From Robiginitalea aurantiaca (GTDB lineage Bacteria > Bacteroidota > Bacteroidia > Flavobacteriales > Flavobacteriaceae): a stretch of DNA of 64,000 nucleotides. The position numbers and the translations under genes are program-made. The DNA lies in assembly GCF_030380815.1 (NCBI RefSeq), contig NZ_JAUDUY010000001.1, forward strand, positions 310,001 through 374,000, given 5' to 3'. Below are positions 28,245 through 37,383 of this stretch, piece by piece. Numbering within the stretch: position 1 is the first letter of the stretch; each line of letters begins with the position of its first letter. The notes below the pieces were generated by a model. It ran no database searches, was not told the DNA's origin, and saw nothing but the letters and a program-made list of their open reading frames with translations.

Positions 28245-28278
28245 AGACAACGCAAATAATACCCAAAGAATCATACGG

Positions 28279-29448
28279 ATGAAAAAGTATTTCTATTTCA
28301 GTATGCTGATGATAGTCAGTGGAATTTTTCAGGCCCCTGCCCAGGAAAGCCTGTCCACCCAGGACCTGGTTTCCCCCGAGGTGGGGAAGGACGGGCGGGT
28401 AACCTTCCGGCTGAATGCCCCTGAAATCCGGGAGGCTAAATTAACCGGGGACTGGATGCCCCAGGATGGGTCCGACAGGGCTGCCGCAGCCATGGAAAGA
28501 GGGGCTGAAGGGGTGTGGACCTATACCACCGGGCCTCTGCCTTCTGAAATCTACTGGTACCATTTCCTCGTGGATGGGGTACGGACACTCGACCCGGCCA
28601 ATGCCCATACGATCCGTGACGTGGCCTCGGTATTCAACCTATTTATTGTACCCGGCGATCCGGGCGGCCTTTACAGTGTGCAACCGGTGTCCCATGGCAC
28701 CGTTCACAAGCGCTGGTACGACTCCCCAGGCCTGGGCATGAAGCGACGTATGACTATTTATACACCTCCCGGATATGAAGTTTCCGGGCAGGAGTACCCA
28801 GTGCTATACCTGTTGCACGGGGCAGGGGGGGATGAGGAGGCATGGTCAGACCTTGGCCGAGCTACCCAGATCCTGGATAACCTGATCGCATCCGGTAAGG
28901 CGCAGCCGATGATCGTGGTGATGCCCAATGGCAATCCCGGTGATGAGGCGGCACCAGGCCATGCCACCGGGCCTTTGGTACAACCGGCGTTCATGCGCCC
29001 GGGGATGATGCAGGGGGATTACATCACTTCTTTTGGCGACATCATCGATTTTGTCCAATCCAATTACAGGGCGAAGGCCGGCAAGGAACACCGCGCCATC
29101 GCAGGCCTTTCAATGGGGGGCTTCCACAGCCTGCATATCTCGCGTTATTACCCGGAGACTTTCGATTATATCGGGTTGTTTTCCCCGGCCATTATGCCGC
29201 GGAACAATGAAGAGGACCCCGCTTTCCGGAACATGGACGAAACCCTGAAGGCACAAAGGGATAATGTCTATGAGCTCTATTGGATTGGCATCGGAAAAGA
29301 TGACTTTTTATATGATGAAGTAACTGCCTACCGCAAGCGCCTGAATGGGATGAAAATGCCCTATGAGTACCACGAAACCGAAGGCGGGCACGTATGGCAC
29401 CTTTGGCGCGAGTACCTCTCGATTTTTTCACAACTGCTTTTTCGCTAG
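28279..29448 (+). CDS. Secreted CE1-type esterase with N-terminal CBM48-like domain
   Basis: A signal peptide is followed by a beta-sandwich module (residues about 35-125; RLNAPEIREAKLTGDW) like the early-set or CBM48 domain. An esterase D-type alpha/beta hydrolase (about 140-389) comes next. The nucleophile is Ser278 in GLSMGG and the catalytic His is likely His371 in GGHVWHLW. YLLHGAGGDEEAW gives the oxyanion loop. This architecture is known from feruloyl and acetyl xylan esterases. With the upstream GH3 gene it suggests removal of ester side groups from plant or algal polysaccharide. Confidence 0.86.
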   Translation: MKKYFYFSMLMIVSGIFQAPAQESLSTQDLVSPEVGKDGRVTFRLNAPEIREAKLTGDWMPQDGSDRAAAAMERGAEGVWTYTTGPLPSEIYWYHFLVDGVRTLDPANAHTIRDVASVFNLFIVPGDPGGLYSVQPVSHGTVHKRWYDSPGLGMKRRMTIYTPPGYEVSGQEYPVLYLLHGAGGDEEAWSDLGRATQILDNLIASGKAQPMIVVMPNGNPGDEAAPGHATGPLVQPAFMRPGMMQGDYITSFGDIIDFVQSNYRAKAGKEHRAIAGLSMGGFHSLHISRYYPETFDYIGLFSPAIMPRNNEEDPAFRNMDETLKAQRDNVYELYWIGIGKDDFLYDEVTAYRKRLNGMKMPYEYHETEGGHVWHLWREYLSIFSQLLFR

Positions 29449-29465
29449 GGGACGATATCGCTGAG

Positions 29466-29482
29466 CCCTGAAGCGTTCAGGG
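29466..29482. other. Hairpin between converging units
   Basis: CCCTGAA (29466-29472) and TTCAGGG (29476-29482) form a perfect 7-base stem with a 3-base loop, 17 bases after the esterase stop. It lacks a T-tract on either strand, so I call it a possible terminator hairpin only. Confidence 0.35.
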
Positions 29483-29753
29483 GATTGGCGCCCCCAGGGT
29501 CCGGCTCACCACAGGTACTTCCAGACGGTAAATCGTATAGATTTTTGAGGGATCCGCACTTTTGATAAAAGGCAGCCCGACGGTTTTTGTCGGCTGGCTG
29601 ATCCGGCTGATCAGTGACAGCTAGTCACCACCCCGACCAGGAAGGTATAGTTGGGTTGAAACTGCAATTTGGTGATAAAAGCCAGCGGGTTTGTGTCGTT
29701 TTCGGCCGCTGTTTTTGCATTTTCCGGTTTCGACCGATGGGGTTCACCTACAG
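29477..29753 (-). pseudogene. Frameshifted remnant of an unidentified gene
   Basis: Two coding-like stretches in different minus-strand frames meet here. The first, open down to a TGA at 29613-29611, contains NPLAFITKLQFQPNYTF. The second, open from about 29620 to a TGA at 29479-29477, contains VGLPFIKSADPSKIYTIYRL and ends in LGAPIP. Both have the composition of real protein, with beta-strand-like segments as in outer-membrane proteins. No single frame joins them and no start codon fits, so this looks like a gene end damaged by frameshift and upstream loss. It directly follows the gene at 29748-30125. I cannot name the family. Confidence 0.5.
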
Positions 29754-30125
29754 GGCAAACTTCAAAAGCTTCATCTTGCGCTTATACGGCCGGAGGGTCT
29801 TCTTCATTTTTTTGTGGTACTTATTGGCGCCGTCGATCCCGAGGAGGTTCTCCAGTTTGGAGTCGTTGTCTTTTTTGAGCAGTTGCAGGGCACTCTTCTT
29901 TTCATCTTCAGATTTATCGCTGTCGACAATCCCGAACAAATCGTTCACAAAGGATTCATTCTGCTCGATGAGTTTGTCATTTTTATCTTTCGAGAAACCG
30001 AGGTCCGCGGTATCATCCAGGGCTTTAAGCAGATCAGGTTTCGGGATTATGCTCCCGAGCTGTGCAAAGCCAGGTTGGAACGCTAAAAGAAAAACGAGAA
30101 TTGAAAGGATTTTCAGTGATTTCAT
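29748..30125 (-). CDS. Small secreted protein of unknown function
   Basis: The 125-residue product has a clear signal peptide (MKSLKILSILVFLLAFQPGFAQ) and a mature part that is charged and helical, with many Lys and Asp residues and a basic tail (KKMKKTLRPYKRKMK). It is not a family I can name. It lies 100 bases after the outer-membrane barrel gene in the same direction and may belong to the DUF3604 unit. A shared A/T-rich 13-mer is located three bases before its ATG. Confidence 0.65.
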   Translation of the reverse strand: MKSLKILSILVFLLAFQPGFAQLGSIIPKPDLLKALDDTADLGFSKDKNDKLIEQNESFVNDLFGIVDSDKSEDEKKSALQLLKKDNDSKLENLLGIDGANKYHKKMKKTLRPYKRKMKLLKFAL

Positions 30126-30227
30126 AGGGTTTAAAATTTAGTTAGAGATGATTTCTTTTTTAAAGTACTGAACATTTTTGATCAAAGTATTAAATGTCAG
30201 CGCCTGGGATCCAGGTTCTGTTAAGGC

Positions 30228-31226
30228 TCAGTTGACTGATGCACTTGAGGCTTGTTTGATACGTTCTCGATCGGATTTGGATGGCAGGATGACCGTGGTT
30301 TGAAACCGGGCCATTAATCCGTTGCGTTTATTAAAAAAGATCTGGGCCAATGAAGCCTGAACCTTAATGATCGAGGCAATAGTATAGCCCCCTGTCACCC
30401 CAGCGCCAAATTGTTCGATGCGCAGTCCCTTGGGGAGGTCGTCAATTTTGGTTATACCTCCGTACTGATAACCTGCACCGAGGGCGGCATAGAATTTTGG
30501 GGTAAAGCTTTTTGTAACTGTGGCATTTAGTTTAAATAAAGCTTTTTGCGTTTTGGTCTCACCGACAAATGGGTCATTGTTGTTTGTGAAAAAGGTGAGA
30601 TTCGGATGTATTTCCAGGTCGGCAGGTTTTTTCTTATTCTGATTAAGGGGCACTACCATAGGGGCCCCGATGCGAAAAGCCCAGCGGTTCGCCCCCAGGT
30701 TGATCCGCCGCCCGGAAGTGTATTCTCCTGTGGGGACCGTAACCCCGAGAAATCCGTACACCTGGAACTTTCGTTCCCATTGGCTGAACTCTATGATATT
30801 CAGTGCAGGTGCGTTGTGCAGTCCCATCCGAAAATTCACCTGGGAATCCATCATGCCTGTTTTATCGATGATCTCGAACTCATTCGGTTCGATCTCAAGG
30901 TCTCCGAATCCGGGGATGTCGCTAATATTCACAGAAGCCGTGAGATTCCCGAATGTCGGAACGACGAAGACCTGGGCAATATTATTCCCAATGGCAAAAC
31001 TGCGGACGATCGGGATGGCATTCACATAGGCTTCAATAACACCATTTGCCAATACGACGTCCGAGGAAGGGGTTATGTTCGATTCCAGATCGAGGTACTG
31101 GTAACTGAATGCCCAGAGGTCCTTGGGCGGCATCAACCAGGTCGTGGGGGGTTCGGCCTGGGCTGAAACCTGTGCGGCATAGCATGCAAGTAAGAGAAGA
31201 GTGAATTCCTTGATTCGGGTCCTCAT
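30228..31226 (-). CDS. Outer-membrane beta-barrel, transporter-like
   Basis: I use the ATG at 31226; a GTG two codons earlier is also open. After a signal peptide (cleavage near VSAQ) the 332-residue protein alternates in barrel-like strands, with segments such as YGFLGVTVPTGEY and FYAALGAGYQYGG typical of the MetA-pathway / transporter superfamily of outer-membrane channels. The N-terminal WLMPPKDLWAFSYQYLDLES is a family feature. It starts 17 bases after the second DUF3604 gene, so it belongs to that operon and may admit its substrate. Confidence 0.72.
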   Translation of the reverse strand: MRTRIKEFTLLLLACYAAQVSAQAEPPTTWLMPPKDLWAFSYQYLDLESNITPSSDVVLANGVIEAYVNAIPIVRSFAIGNNIAQVFVVPTFGNLTASVNISDIPGFGDLEIEPNEFEIIDKTGMMDSQVNFRMGLHNAPALNIIEFSQWERKFQVYGFLGVTVPTGEYTSGRRINLGANRWAFRIGAPMVVPLNQNKKKPADLEIHPNLTFFTNNNDPFVGETKTQKALFKLNATVTKSFTPKFYAALGAGYQYGGITKIDDLPKGLRIEQFGAGVTGGYTIASIIKVQASLAQIFFNKRNGLMARFQTTVILPSKSDRERIKQASSASVN

Positions 31227-31242
31227 AAGCACTACATTGATG

Positions 31243-33111
31243 TTAATTTGGAGTATACCATACCGGGGATCCCCATGCCCGTTCCTGGAGGGTCCTTGCG
31301 ACGGACTCCGGAAAAGTTACGCCTTCCCGGATCTCATCCCAAAGGGTCCAGCGGGCCGTGGGCAGTTGAATCACCCGAGTGTAATAGAAGGCCTGCTGGG
31401 CGGGATTAAAATCCGGGTCTTCCCAGACAGCGGTGAGCTCGGGTGCGCCCTTATCCGTTGTAAAGGCTCCGGTTTCCATGTTTACGGGGGCATCGAGGGG
31501 TTCCACGGAACCATCTGCCTGTACGCTCCGGTTATCTGAAAGGGCCACATTATATATCTTTTCCATCATTTTTCCGTTTTCAACCCAGCCCTTTATAATC
31601 TGGATCCGGTCCAGATTGGGCCCGATCGGATCTTTTTGGGCCCACACCATTATTTTAGGTGCATCTCCTGAACTCACCGGTAAGTCTCCACCCATAGGGG
31701 TGGCATTGGCCAGTCCTGCTTCCACCATGCCCTGGTAGGAATCATAACGGTCCGCAAGGCCGTACCCTGCAAACATCCGAACTTTGATGCGGGGTCCGCT
31801 CGTGGTAAAGGTCTCCTTGTTTTTCATGGCATCCCAGATAGCCCCACGGGTATTGGAATCGGCCCACACGCCGGTAAGCGCTCCCGGGTTGATATCGTAG
31901 GCAGTTGCCCAACCATCTATGGCATTGTTAACCCTTGCTTCAGCCGTTTGGTCCGCAAGCCCATGGCTTCCAACACTGTAGTTGTCTTCTTCCACATTGG
32001 AAGGAGCTCCATTATGGTTATCTGTTCCGCCTGCGAATCCGTATTTGAAGGGGTTCATGGTAAAATCTTCCTGATACTTTAATCCCCGTTTGAGGCCGTA
32101 CCGCACAAAGTTCCGTTCCTCAAAGGTCCGGTCGCTATAGTTCTGAATGGACTCTGCAGTTTCAAAATTTGCAAATTCATCATTCGGCCAGAATTTTGGA
32201 TAAACTTCGGAATTCCCTTTGATCTGCATCATCTCAATGAGGGGTTCCATTTCGTTGCGCGTTCGGATGTAATCGGCGTCCACCGGGTTGCCGGAAAGGT
32301 CTTTATCCGGGAACATCAGCCCTTTACTGCCATTGGAATTGTGGGGGATGGCAAATAATTTGCTGCCTTTTGCTTTTTGTTCTTTCATCCATTCCCAGAG
32401 CTGCTGGGGATCCCGGCCTTCCACTGCGCTGAAAGGGACTTCCGGCACTACGGTATCCCTGAAAAGGACATTCCGATGCAAGTTTCCCGCCTTTGGGGCC
32501 GAGGACCACTCATAGGCGTGGATGGTCGTAAACTTTCCTGGGTCGTTGAATTTTTCGGTTGCTTCGAAGTTTTTACGCCATTGGGATTTCACAGATTCGA
32601 CTCCCTGCCAGAAATCCGGGTGGGGTTTTGATCCGGTCCGGTTTGGCGTGACCACATATTTTACAAACAGAGCCAGGCCGTCTTCAAGGTTATCCACCTC
32701 CCGCATCTGCGTTGCTATAGGGTCATCATACCCGGGAGTCCCGGGGTTCATAAGCGTGTAAGTCTCCCCAAGGTATTCCGCGTGGTCCGAAATTGCCGCG
32801 AAATCAAGGGGGCGTTTTAGCTTCATCGGACTGCCGTTAATCATAACTTCCTCTCCACGCGCAAAGCGATAGGCTTCTTCAGTTGAAACCCGGTTTCCAC
32901 CTATATAGGCGTCCATAGAGGCTGATGTATGCAGGTGGGTTTCTCCGAAATAGGCTTCTTTAAGAGGGTTAACCTGGACGTTACCACTACCTTCAGAAGC
33001 TGATTCCGTAGTCATTTCGGAAGCTTCTGGTTTTTTTTCGGAATCACTTTTGCATGAAAAAAGTACAAGAGCCAAAATCAAAGGCAATGCGAAATAGCAG
33101 ATGTGTTTCAT
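31243..33111 (-). CDS. DUF3604 lipoprotein, PHP-like metalloenzyme (second copy)
   Basis: The 622-residue protein has a lipobox FSC (Cys20). Metal-binding motifs are visible: GETHLHT (His59, His61), AISDHAE (Asp109, His110), then HAYEW, PHNSNGS and GGTDNHNG. Their order recalls the PHP phosphoesterase superfamily (HxH, then TDH, then a late Asp-x-His), although DUF3604 itself has no established reaction that I know of. It is the tandem paralogue of the gene at 33163-35115, 51 bases apart. Location would be periplasm or outer membrane. Calling it a hydrolase of a phosphoester is inference. Confidence 0.82.
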   Translation of the reverse strand: MKHICYFALPLILALVLFSCKSDSEKKPEASEMTTESASEGSGNVQVNPLKEAYFGETHLHTSASMDAYIGGNRVSTEEAYRFARGEEVMINGSPMKLKRPLDFAAISDHAEYLGETYTLMNPGTPGYDDPIATQMREVDNLEDGLALFVKYVVTPNRTGSKPHPDFWQGVESVKSQWRKNFEATEKFNDPGKFTTIHAYEWSSAPKAGNLHRNVLFRDTVVPEVPFSAVEGRDPQQLWEWMKEQKAKGSKLFAIPHNSNGSKGLMFPDKDLSGNPVDADYIRTRNEMEPLIEMMQIKGNSEVYPKFWPNDEFANFETAESIQNYSDRTFEERNFVRYGLKRGLKYQEDFTMNPFKYGFAGGTDNHNGAPSNVEEDNYSVGSHGLADQTAEARVNNAIDGWATAYDINPGALTGVWADSNTRGAIWDAMKNKETFTTSGPRIKVRMFAGYGLADRYDSYQGMVEAGLANATPMGGDLPVSSGDAPKIMVWAQKDPIGPNLDRIQIIKGWVENGKMMEKIYNVALSDNRSVQADGSVEPLDAPVNMETGAFTTDKGAPELTAVWEDPDFNPAQQAFYYTRVIQLPTARWTLWDEIREGVTFPESVARTLQERAWGSPVWYTPN

Positions 33112-33162
33112 GGGTTGTGTTACTTTCTGATTTGTGTTTACGTTTATGAGATGTTTCTGAAT

Positions 33163-35115
33163 TTACCTTGGTGAATACCATATAGGTGAGCTCCATGCGC
33201 GTTCCTGTTGAACCAGTGGCGCATCGTCAGCTACATCCGAGATACCGTATTTTACCTTGTCGTAGAGAATCCAGGTAGGAGAGGGAATTTCCAGGACGCG
33301 AACGTAGTAGAATGCCGCCAGTTCAGGATCAAAATCCGGGTCATACCATAAAACGCTGAGCTCTGGTTCCCCTATGGTATTGGTAAAACTACCATCTGTC
33401 AGGTCGACCGTATTGCCTACGGAAGCGATTTTACCTTTGGCGTCAGGTTTACGGTCCCCACTCCAGGCGACATCGTAGACCTTTTCCATTTTTTTGCCAT
33501 TTTCCAACCAGCCTTTTACGACCTGAATTCGATCGAGATTGGCCCAGTTCGGATCTTTTTTGGCATGGATCATAAAAGCAATCCTTTTTCCTGCCACAGC
33601 ATCTTTTAAATCCCCTCCCATGGGAACCCCTTTGCCATATCCGGATTCCAGGATTGTGCCCAAATCCTCTGTTACAAAATCAAATCCTCCAAAAACCCTT
33701 AATTCTATCCGGGTACCGGAGGTGCCGTAGGCTTCTTTGCGTTTCATCCCGTCCCAGAGATCTGCACGGGTATTCGCTTCTGCGTAAACAGCTGTATAGC
33801 CGGCGGAGGTATATCCGTATCCATAGCGGCTAACCCCATTGAGTTTTTTAACCACTTCCATGGCCCGTTCAGGCATTGGCTCATTGGTGGCATGTTTGCC
33901 CCAGAACATGTCTTCATCGTGATGCGGAACACCGGTATGCGTGTCTGAGGCACCTACCAAACCAAACTTATAGGGATTTGCGCCAAAACGCTCTTCGTAC
34001 TCAAGCCCATTGAGGTAAGCCTGTCTCGCATATTGATATTTTCGCTGTTCCGGGGTCTGAAGAATATCAAGAGTCAGATTTCCATTATCCCACCCTTGTA
34101 TCCCAAAATCGGCGAACTCGTCCTCTGTAGAGAGGGAGGGATGGGTTTCACTGGCTCCTTTGATCTGCATTACCTCAAACAAGGGTTCCCATCGGGAGCG
34201 CGCTTCAGCGTATTCTCTGTTGAGGGGCTCTCCGGATATCGTAAGGGGAGCAAACATCAGGCCGCCGGAGATGTTTCCATTATGTGGAATCGCAAGGGCC
34301 TTACCACCGGTTTTGGCCTCATATGATTCCATAAACTCCCATAGTTTCTCCGCATCCTCACTCTGCAAGGCCGAAAAGGGAATAATCTGGTCAGCCCTTG
34401 TTTTATCATCCCTTAAGATCACATTTCGGTGCAGGTTGTTGCCCGTGGGTACCGATGTCCATTCCCAGGCAATAAATGCTGTAAATTCCCCGGGCTTATT
34501 GTATTTTTCGGCCGTAGCTGTGTGGTCTTTCCAACTCGCCTGCATCAGGGGTATGGCTGTTTCAGGGTTTGTAACCGGTTCCGGGAGCCTATTATTTGCG
34601 AGTGCAGAAGGTATTTCCACGGCAAGCTGCATAGCTTCTTCTTTACCACCTTTTAACATTTGATTCCATCTGCGTGCAATGGAATCCTGCATAAGGATTT
34701 CATTTCCCCGGTCTATCTCTATAAAGACCCCAAAGCCCTCAGCGTGATCGGTGATACAAAGAAAATCCAGGGGGCGACGCATCTTAAATTCCTGGCCTGA
34801 ATTCGTTTTTACGGCTTCACCAATGGCCATTCTATACGAGTCTTCGGGTGTCATTCGGGTGCCTCCCCCAAAGGCGTCTCCTGAAATTGCCGTATGGTGG
34901 TGCGTATCTCCCCAGAATACTTTTTTCAATGGATAACGCGTTACCTCTATTTCTGCGGTTTCTGCCACTGAATCAGCTGCTTCCATAGCGTCATCCCTGG
35001 TTTTAGCAGTTTCCTGACAGGAGATGGACAGGAGCAGGGCAAAAAGTGTGGTAGCATATCGAAATGGAATACCGGCCCCGTGTTTTTGGAGACGGTTACA
35101 GAATCTGATCAGCAT
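33163..35115 (-). CDS. DUF3604 lipoprotein, PHP-like metalloenzyme (first copy)
   Basis: This 650-residue paralogue carries the same motifs as the next gene: GDTHHHT (His72 to His74), CITDHAE, AWEWTS, PHNGNIS and GASDTHTG. It has an N-terminal segment with a lipobox ISC (Cys33). The two copies share architecture but differ in many positions, so the duplication is not recent. It is the first gene of the minus-strand unit running to 29748. The pair plus an outer-membrane barrel suggests import and breakdown of a common substrate, but the substrate is unknown. Confidence 0.82.
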   Translation of the reverse strand: MLIRFCNRLQKHGAGIPFRYATTLFALLLSISCQETAKTRDDAMEAADSVAETAEIEVTRYPLKKVFWGDTHHHTAISGDAFGGGTRMTPEDSYRMAIGEAVKTNSGQEFKMRRPLDFLCITDHAEGFGVFIEIDRGNEILMQDSIARRWNQMLKGGKEEAMQLAVEIPSALANNRLPEPVTNPETAIPLMQASWKDHTATAEKYNKPGEFTAFIAWEWTSVPTGNNLHRNVILRDDKTRADQIIPFSALQSEDAEKLWEFMESYEAKTGGKALAIPHNGNISGGLMFAPLTISGEPLNREYAEARSRWEPLFEVMQIKGASETHPSLSTEDEFADFGIQGWDNGNLTLDILQTPEQRKYQYARQAYLNGLEYEERFGANPYKFGLVGASDTHTGVPHHDEDMFWGKHATNEPMPERAMEVVKKLNGVSRYGYGYTSAGYTAVYAEANTRADLWDGMKRKEAYGTSGTRIELRVFGGFDFVTEDLGTILESGYGKGVPMGGDLKDAVAGKRIAFMIHAKKDPNWANLDRIQVVKGWLENGKKMEKVYDVAWSGDRKPDAKGKIASVGNTVDLTDGSFTNTIGEPELSVLWYDPDFDPELAAFYYVRVLEIPSPTWILYDKVKYGISDVADDAPLVQQERAWSSPIWYSPR

Positions 35116-35244
35116 GAAAAGAGCATTTTTGAATTAGAAGCTTCAAGTGTAGACACGGTTGGAGAGGTAAGATATAAAACCCCAGCCCCTGATGTGGGTT
35201 AGAAGCCGGAGTATTTGTAAAGATTCCTAAAATGCACCCTTATT

Positions 35245-35263
35245 AAGCAGGTTTCGCCTGCTT
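35245..35263 (-). terminator. Hairpin after the ZnuA-like gene
   Basis: AAGCAGG and CCTGCTT pair perfectly around a five-base loop, ten bases past the stop at 35274 on the minus strand. The following minus-strand bases are only partly T-rich (TTAATAA), so termination may be weak. On the plus strand a T-run follows, but no plus-strand gene ends here. Confidence 0.45.
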
Positions 35264-35273
35264 TTTCGGCTAT

Positions 35274-36203
35274 TTAACCTTGAGGTATAACTGATTTTAA
35301 GGCCTGAAGATTCGATAACATGCCCGTCAAAAAATCACCGCTTTCGGGCTGCGTATCTAATGGGTTAAGGATGACGGATTGAATCCCACTCTCTTTTAAT
35401 TTATTCACCGTAGCTTCCTGCGGCCGGTCTGCCCAGATGAGTACCTGAATGCCCGGATCTTTTCGGAGGTGACCAATCTCGTGCAGCTTGTCGTGGTCCA
35501 GAGCGGTGTCTGACTCCCATCCGAGGGATGGACCTTCCAGGCCGTAGCCATGCGCCAGGTATTGAAAAATGGGTTTGGAAAATGCAGGTTTGGGAAACGA
35601 TCCCTTCTCCGACAGGGCCTTATATTCCCGGTCGAGCTCGAGGAGCTCCCCAACCAGGGTTTCGGCATTGGCTTTAAACAATTCCACCTGGCCAGGGGAT
35701 TTGCGCATAAGGGACCGGCTGGTTGCTTCCGCTTGTTTGGCAGCCAGTTCCAGGTCCAGCCAGGTTTTGCTGGCAACACCTTCATGGCTGTGTTCGCCAT
35801 CCGCCCCGTGACTGTGGGTAAAGGTTGCTCCGCTGGGCAGCAGCCGGGAAGTAAAGTCAACAGAGGTATCGATCATCAGGGAGTCGGGTAAGCTCACATT
35901 CATAAGCCAGCCTTCATAGGTGGCTCCATTGAGCAGGATAAGATCTGCATCCTGCATTGCACTTACCTCTTCGGCAGAAGGCATCCAGTCTGAAGGGTTT
36001 TCAGCATTCCCGGCGGGAAAACGCAAATCCAACGCACTACCCCCGATGCGCTGTGCAAAATAGTACAGAGGATAGTTGGAGACATAGACCACTGTTTTTC
36101 TGGATGTTTTTGCAGGCGTGCCATCATCAGAACCCGGTTTTACGTCGTTCTTACAGGCCAGCCCAATAAGCATGGAGAAAAGTACAAATAGAGGTTTTTT
36201 CAT
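35274..36203 (-). CDS. ZnuA-like metal-binding lipoprotein
   Basis: The 309-residue product has a lipobox LAC (Cys17) and the fold pattern of cluster A-I (ZnuA/TroA) metal-binding proteins, with two lobes joined by a long helix. The start VVYVSNYPLYYFAQRIGG matches the family. The His-rich loop THSHGADGEHSHEG is a typical zinc-loop. Other candidate ligands include His in YLAHGYG and Asp/Glu near the end. It starts one base after the FtsX-like permease gene. The usual partners znuB and znuC are absent; instead it is encoded with LolD- and FtsX-like proteins. Zinc is the best guess for the ligand. Confidence 0.85.
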   Translation of the reverse strand: MKKPLFVLFSMLIGLACKNDVKPGSDDGTPAKTSRKTVVYVSNYPLYYFAQRIGGSALDLRFPAGNAENPSDWMPSAEEVSAMQDADLILLNGATYEGWLMNVSLPDSLMIDTSVDFTSRLLPSGATFTHSHGADGEHSHEGVASKTWLDLELAAKQAEATSRSLMRKSPGQVELFKANAETLVGELLELDREYKALSEKGSFPKPAFSKPIFQYLAHGYGLEGPSLGWESDTALDHDKLHEIGHLRKDPGIQVLIWADRPQEATVNKLKESGIQSVILNPLDTQPESGDFLTGMLSNLQALKSVIPQG

Positions 36204-36204
36204 T

Positions 36205-37383
36205 TCAATCCAGATAATTTTCCAATAAAGGTATTCCTAACTGATGCAAGATCAAAGTGTAAAAAAGTGCCAGGAGAAGACTTATTCCAATAACGAGGAT
36301 TATTTCAGTCAATAAGATTCCTCGAATGACCCCGCGCGCTGCGCCTATATAGTTCATCGTGGTCAATTCCCGTCTCCTGAGCTGTATCGATAACAGAAAT
36401 ACCAGGGTGGTAATCAAAAGGGTGGCCATCCCAATAGAAAATGCCGCGATCACCAGCAGGTTTCGAATGGTCACCACCGTACCCACCAATTCATCGATTA
36501 CTTGTTCAGGTACGACGAGTTGTACGTCTCTGTCGCCCTGCTGGTAGCGCCCCCTGAGCATTAACTCCGATTTTTTGTCCTCTGGAATTGCAATGACGGC
36601 ACTGATCTGATACGCATCCGGGTTGCCATGAAAATGGAATGATCCGATGTTTTCTGGGGTGATTTCGGTGTAAGAGAGTACGGCCGGGCTCGCAACGACG
36701 CCCTTCGAAGATCGGGTAAGTAACAGACTATCGGCAGTTTGTACATCCAGATCCTGGTGCCCATGCGCCTTTCCTGAAATCACCCAGGTCGTTTTCACGT
36801 CGGTGAATACCGCATCGTCATCAGGTGTCTGGGTGGGGTCCAGAATGCCCACTACGCTCATTTTTAATGGAAAACTACCGGCAACATCAAAGGCTCCTGC
36901 CGGAGAGGAGATCACGTACCCGCCAACTTTCACATTCAGGACCCGGGCGGCTTTAGCACCCAGGACACATTCGCCAAGCAGGGCCATAGGCCTTCCTTCT
37001 GCAAATCGCAATTCCCTGAATGCAAAATACTCCTGGGTTGTCCCCACTATGGGTTGATCCTTTACTTTGTATTCCAATTGGAGCGGGATGGTGCGCGCCA
37101 ACCCATCCTGTTGCAGGGCTTTCATCTGGCTGAATGCAATGCCTTCGAGTTTGGACGCTTTAAAATAGAGGCTGCTAAGGCAGAGTTCCGTGGCACTTCC
37201 ACGGGTTCCCAGGACAAGAGGGGTGGCAACCGCCCGTTCCCTTAGTTTTTCAGACCCTTGTTCTGCCAGAAGGTCCAGTGCCAGAGGGATAAATATGACC
37301 AGACTAATCGCCAAAAGAAGAAAAAGGGATTTAACCCAATAGTATTTTATGTAGCTCCAGGCAAGAAAGAAAATCTGTTTCAT
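36205..37383 (-). CDS. FtsX/LolC-like ABC permease
   Basis: The 392-residue protein has one membrane helix (residues about 17-38), a periplasmic domain of about 250 residues like MacB-PCD, and at least two further helices (about 300-328 and 352-382) with the linker RRRELTTMNYIGAARG, a common FtsX-family coupling helix. Such permeases move force to the periplasm and do not conduct substrate. The periplasmic part contains His pairs (GKAHGHQD, FHFHGN) that could touch a metal, an unusual feature. Start overlaps the ATPase gene by four bases. Confidence 0.85.
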   Translation of the reverse strand: MKQIFFLAWSYIKYYWVKSLFLLLAISLVIFIPLALDLLAEQGSEKLRERAVATPLVLGTRGSATELCLSSLYFKASKLEGIAFSQMKALQQDGLARTIPLQLEYKVKDQPIVGTTQEYFAFRELRFAEGRPMALLGECVLGAKAARVLNVKVGGYVISSPAGAFDVAGSFPLKMSVVGILDPTQTPDDDAVFTDVKTTWVISGKAHGHQDLDVQTADSLLLTRSSKGVVASPAVLSYTEITPENIGSFHFHGNPDAYQISAVIAIPEDKKSELMLRGRYQQGDRDVQLVVPEQVIDELVGTVVTIRNLLVIAAFSIGMATLLITTLVFLLSIQLRRRELTTMNYIGAARGVIRGILLTEIILVIGISLLLALFYTLILHQLGIPLLENYLD

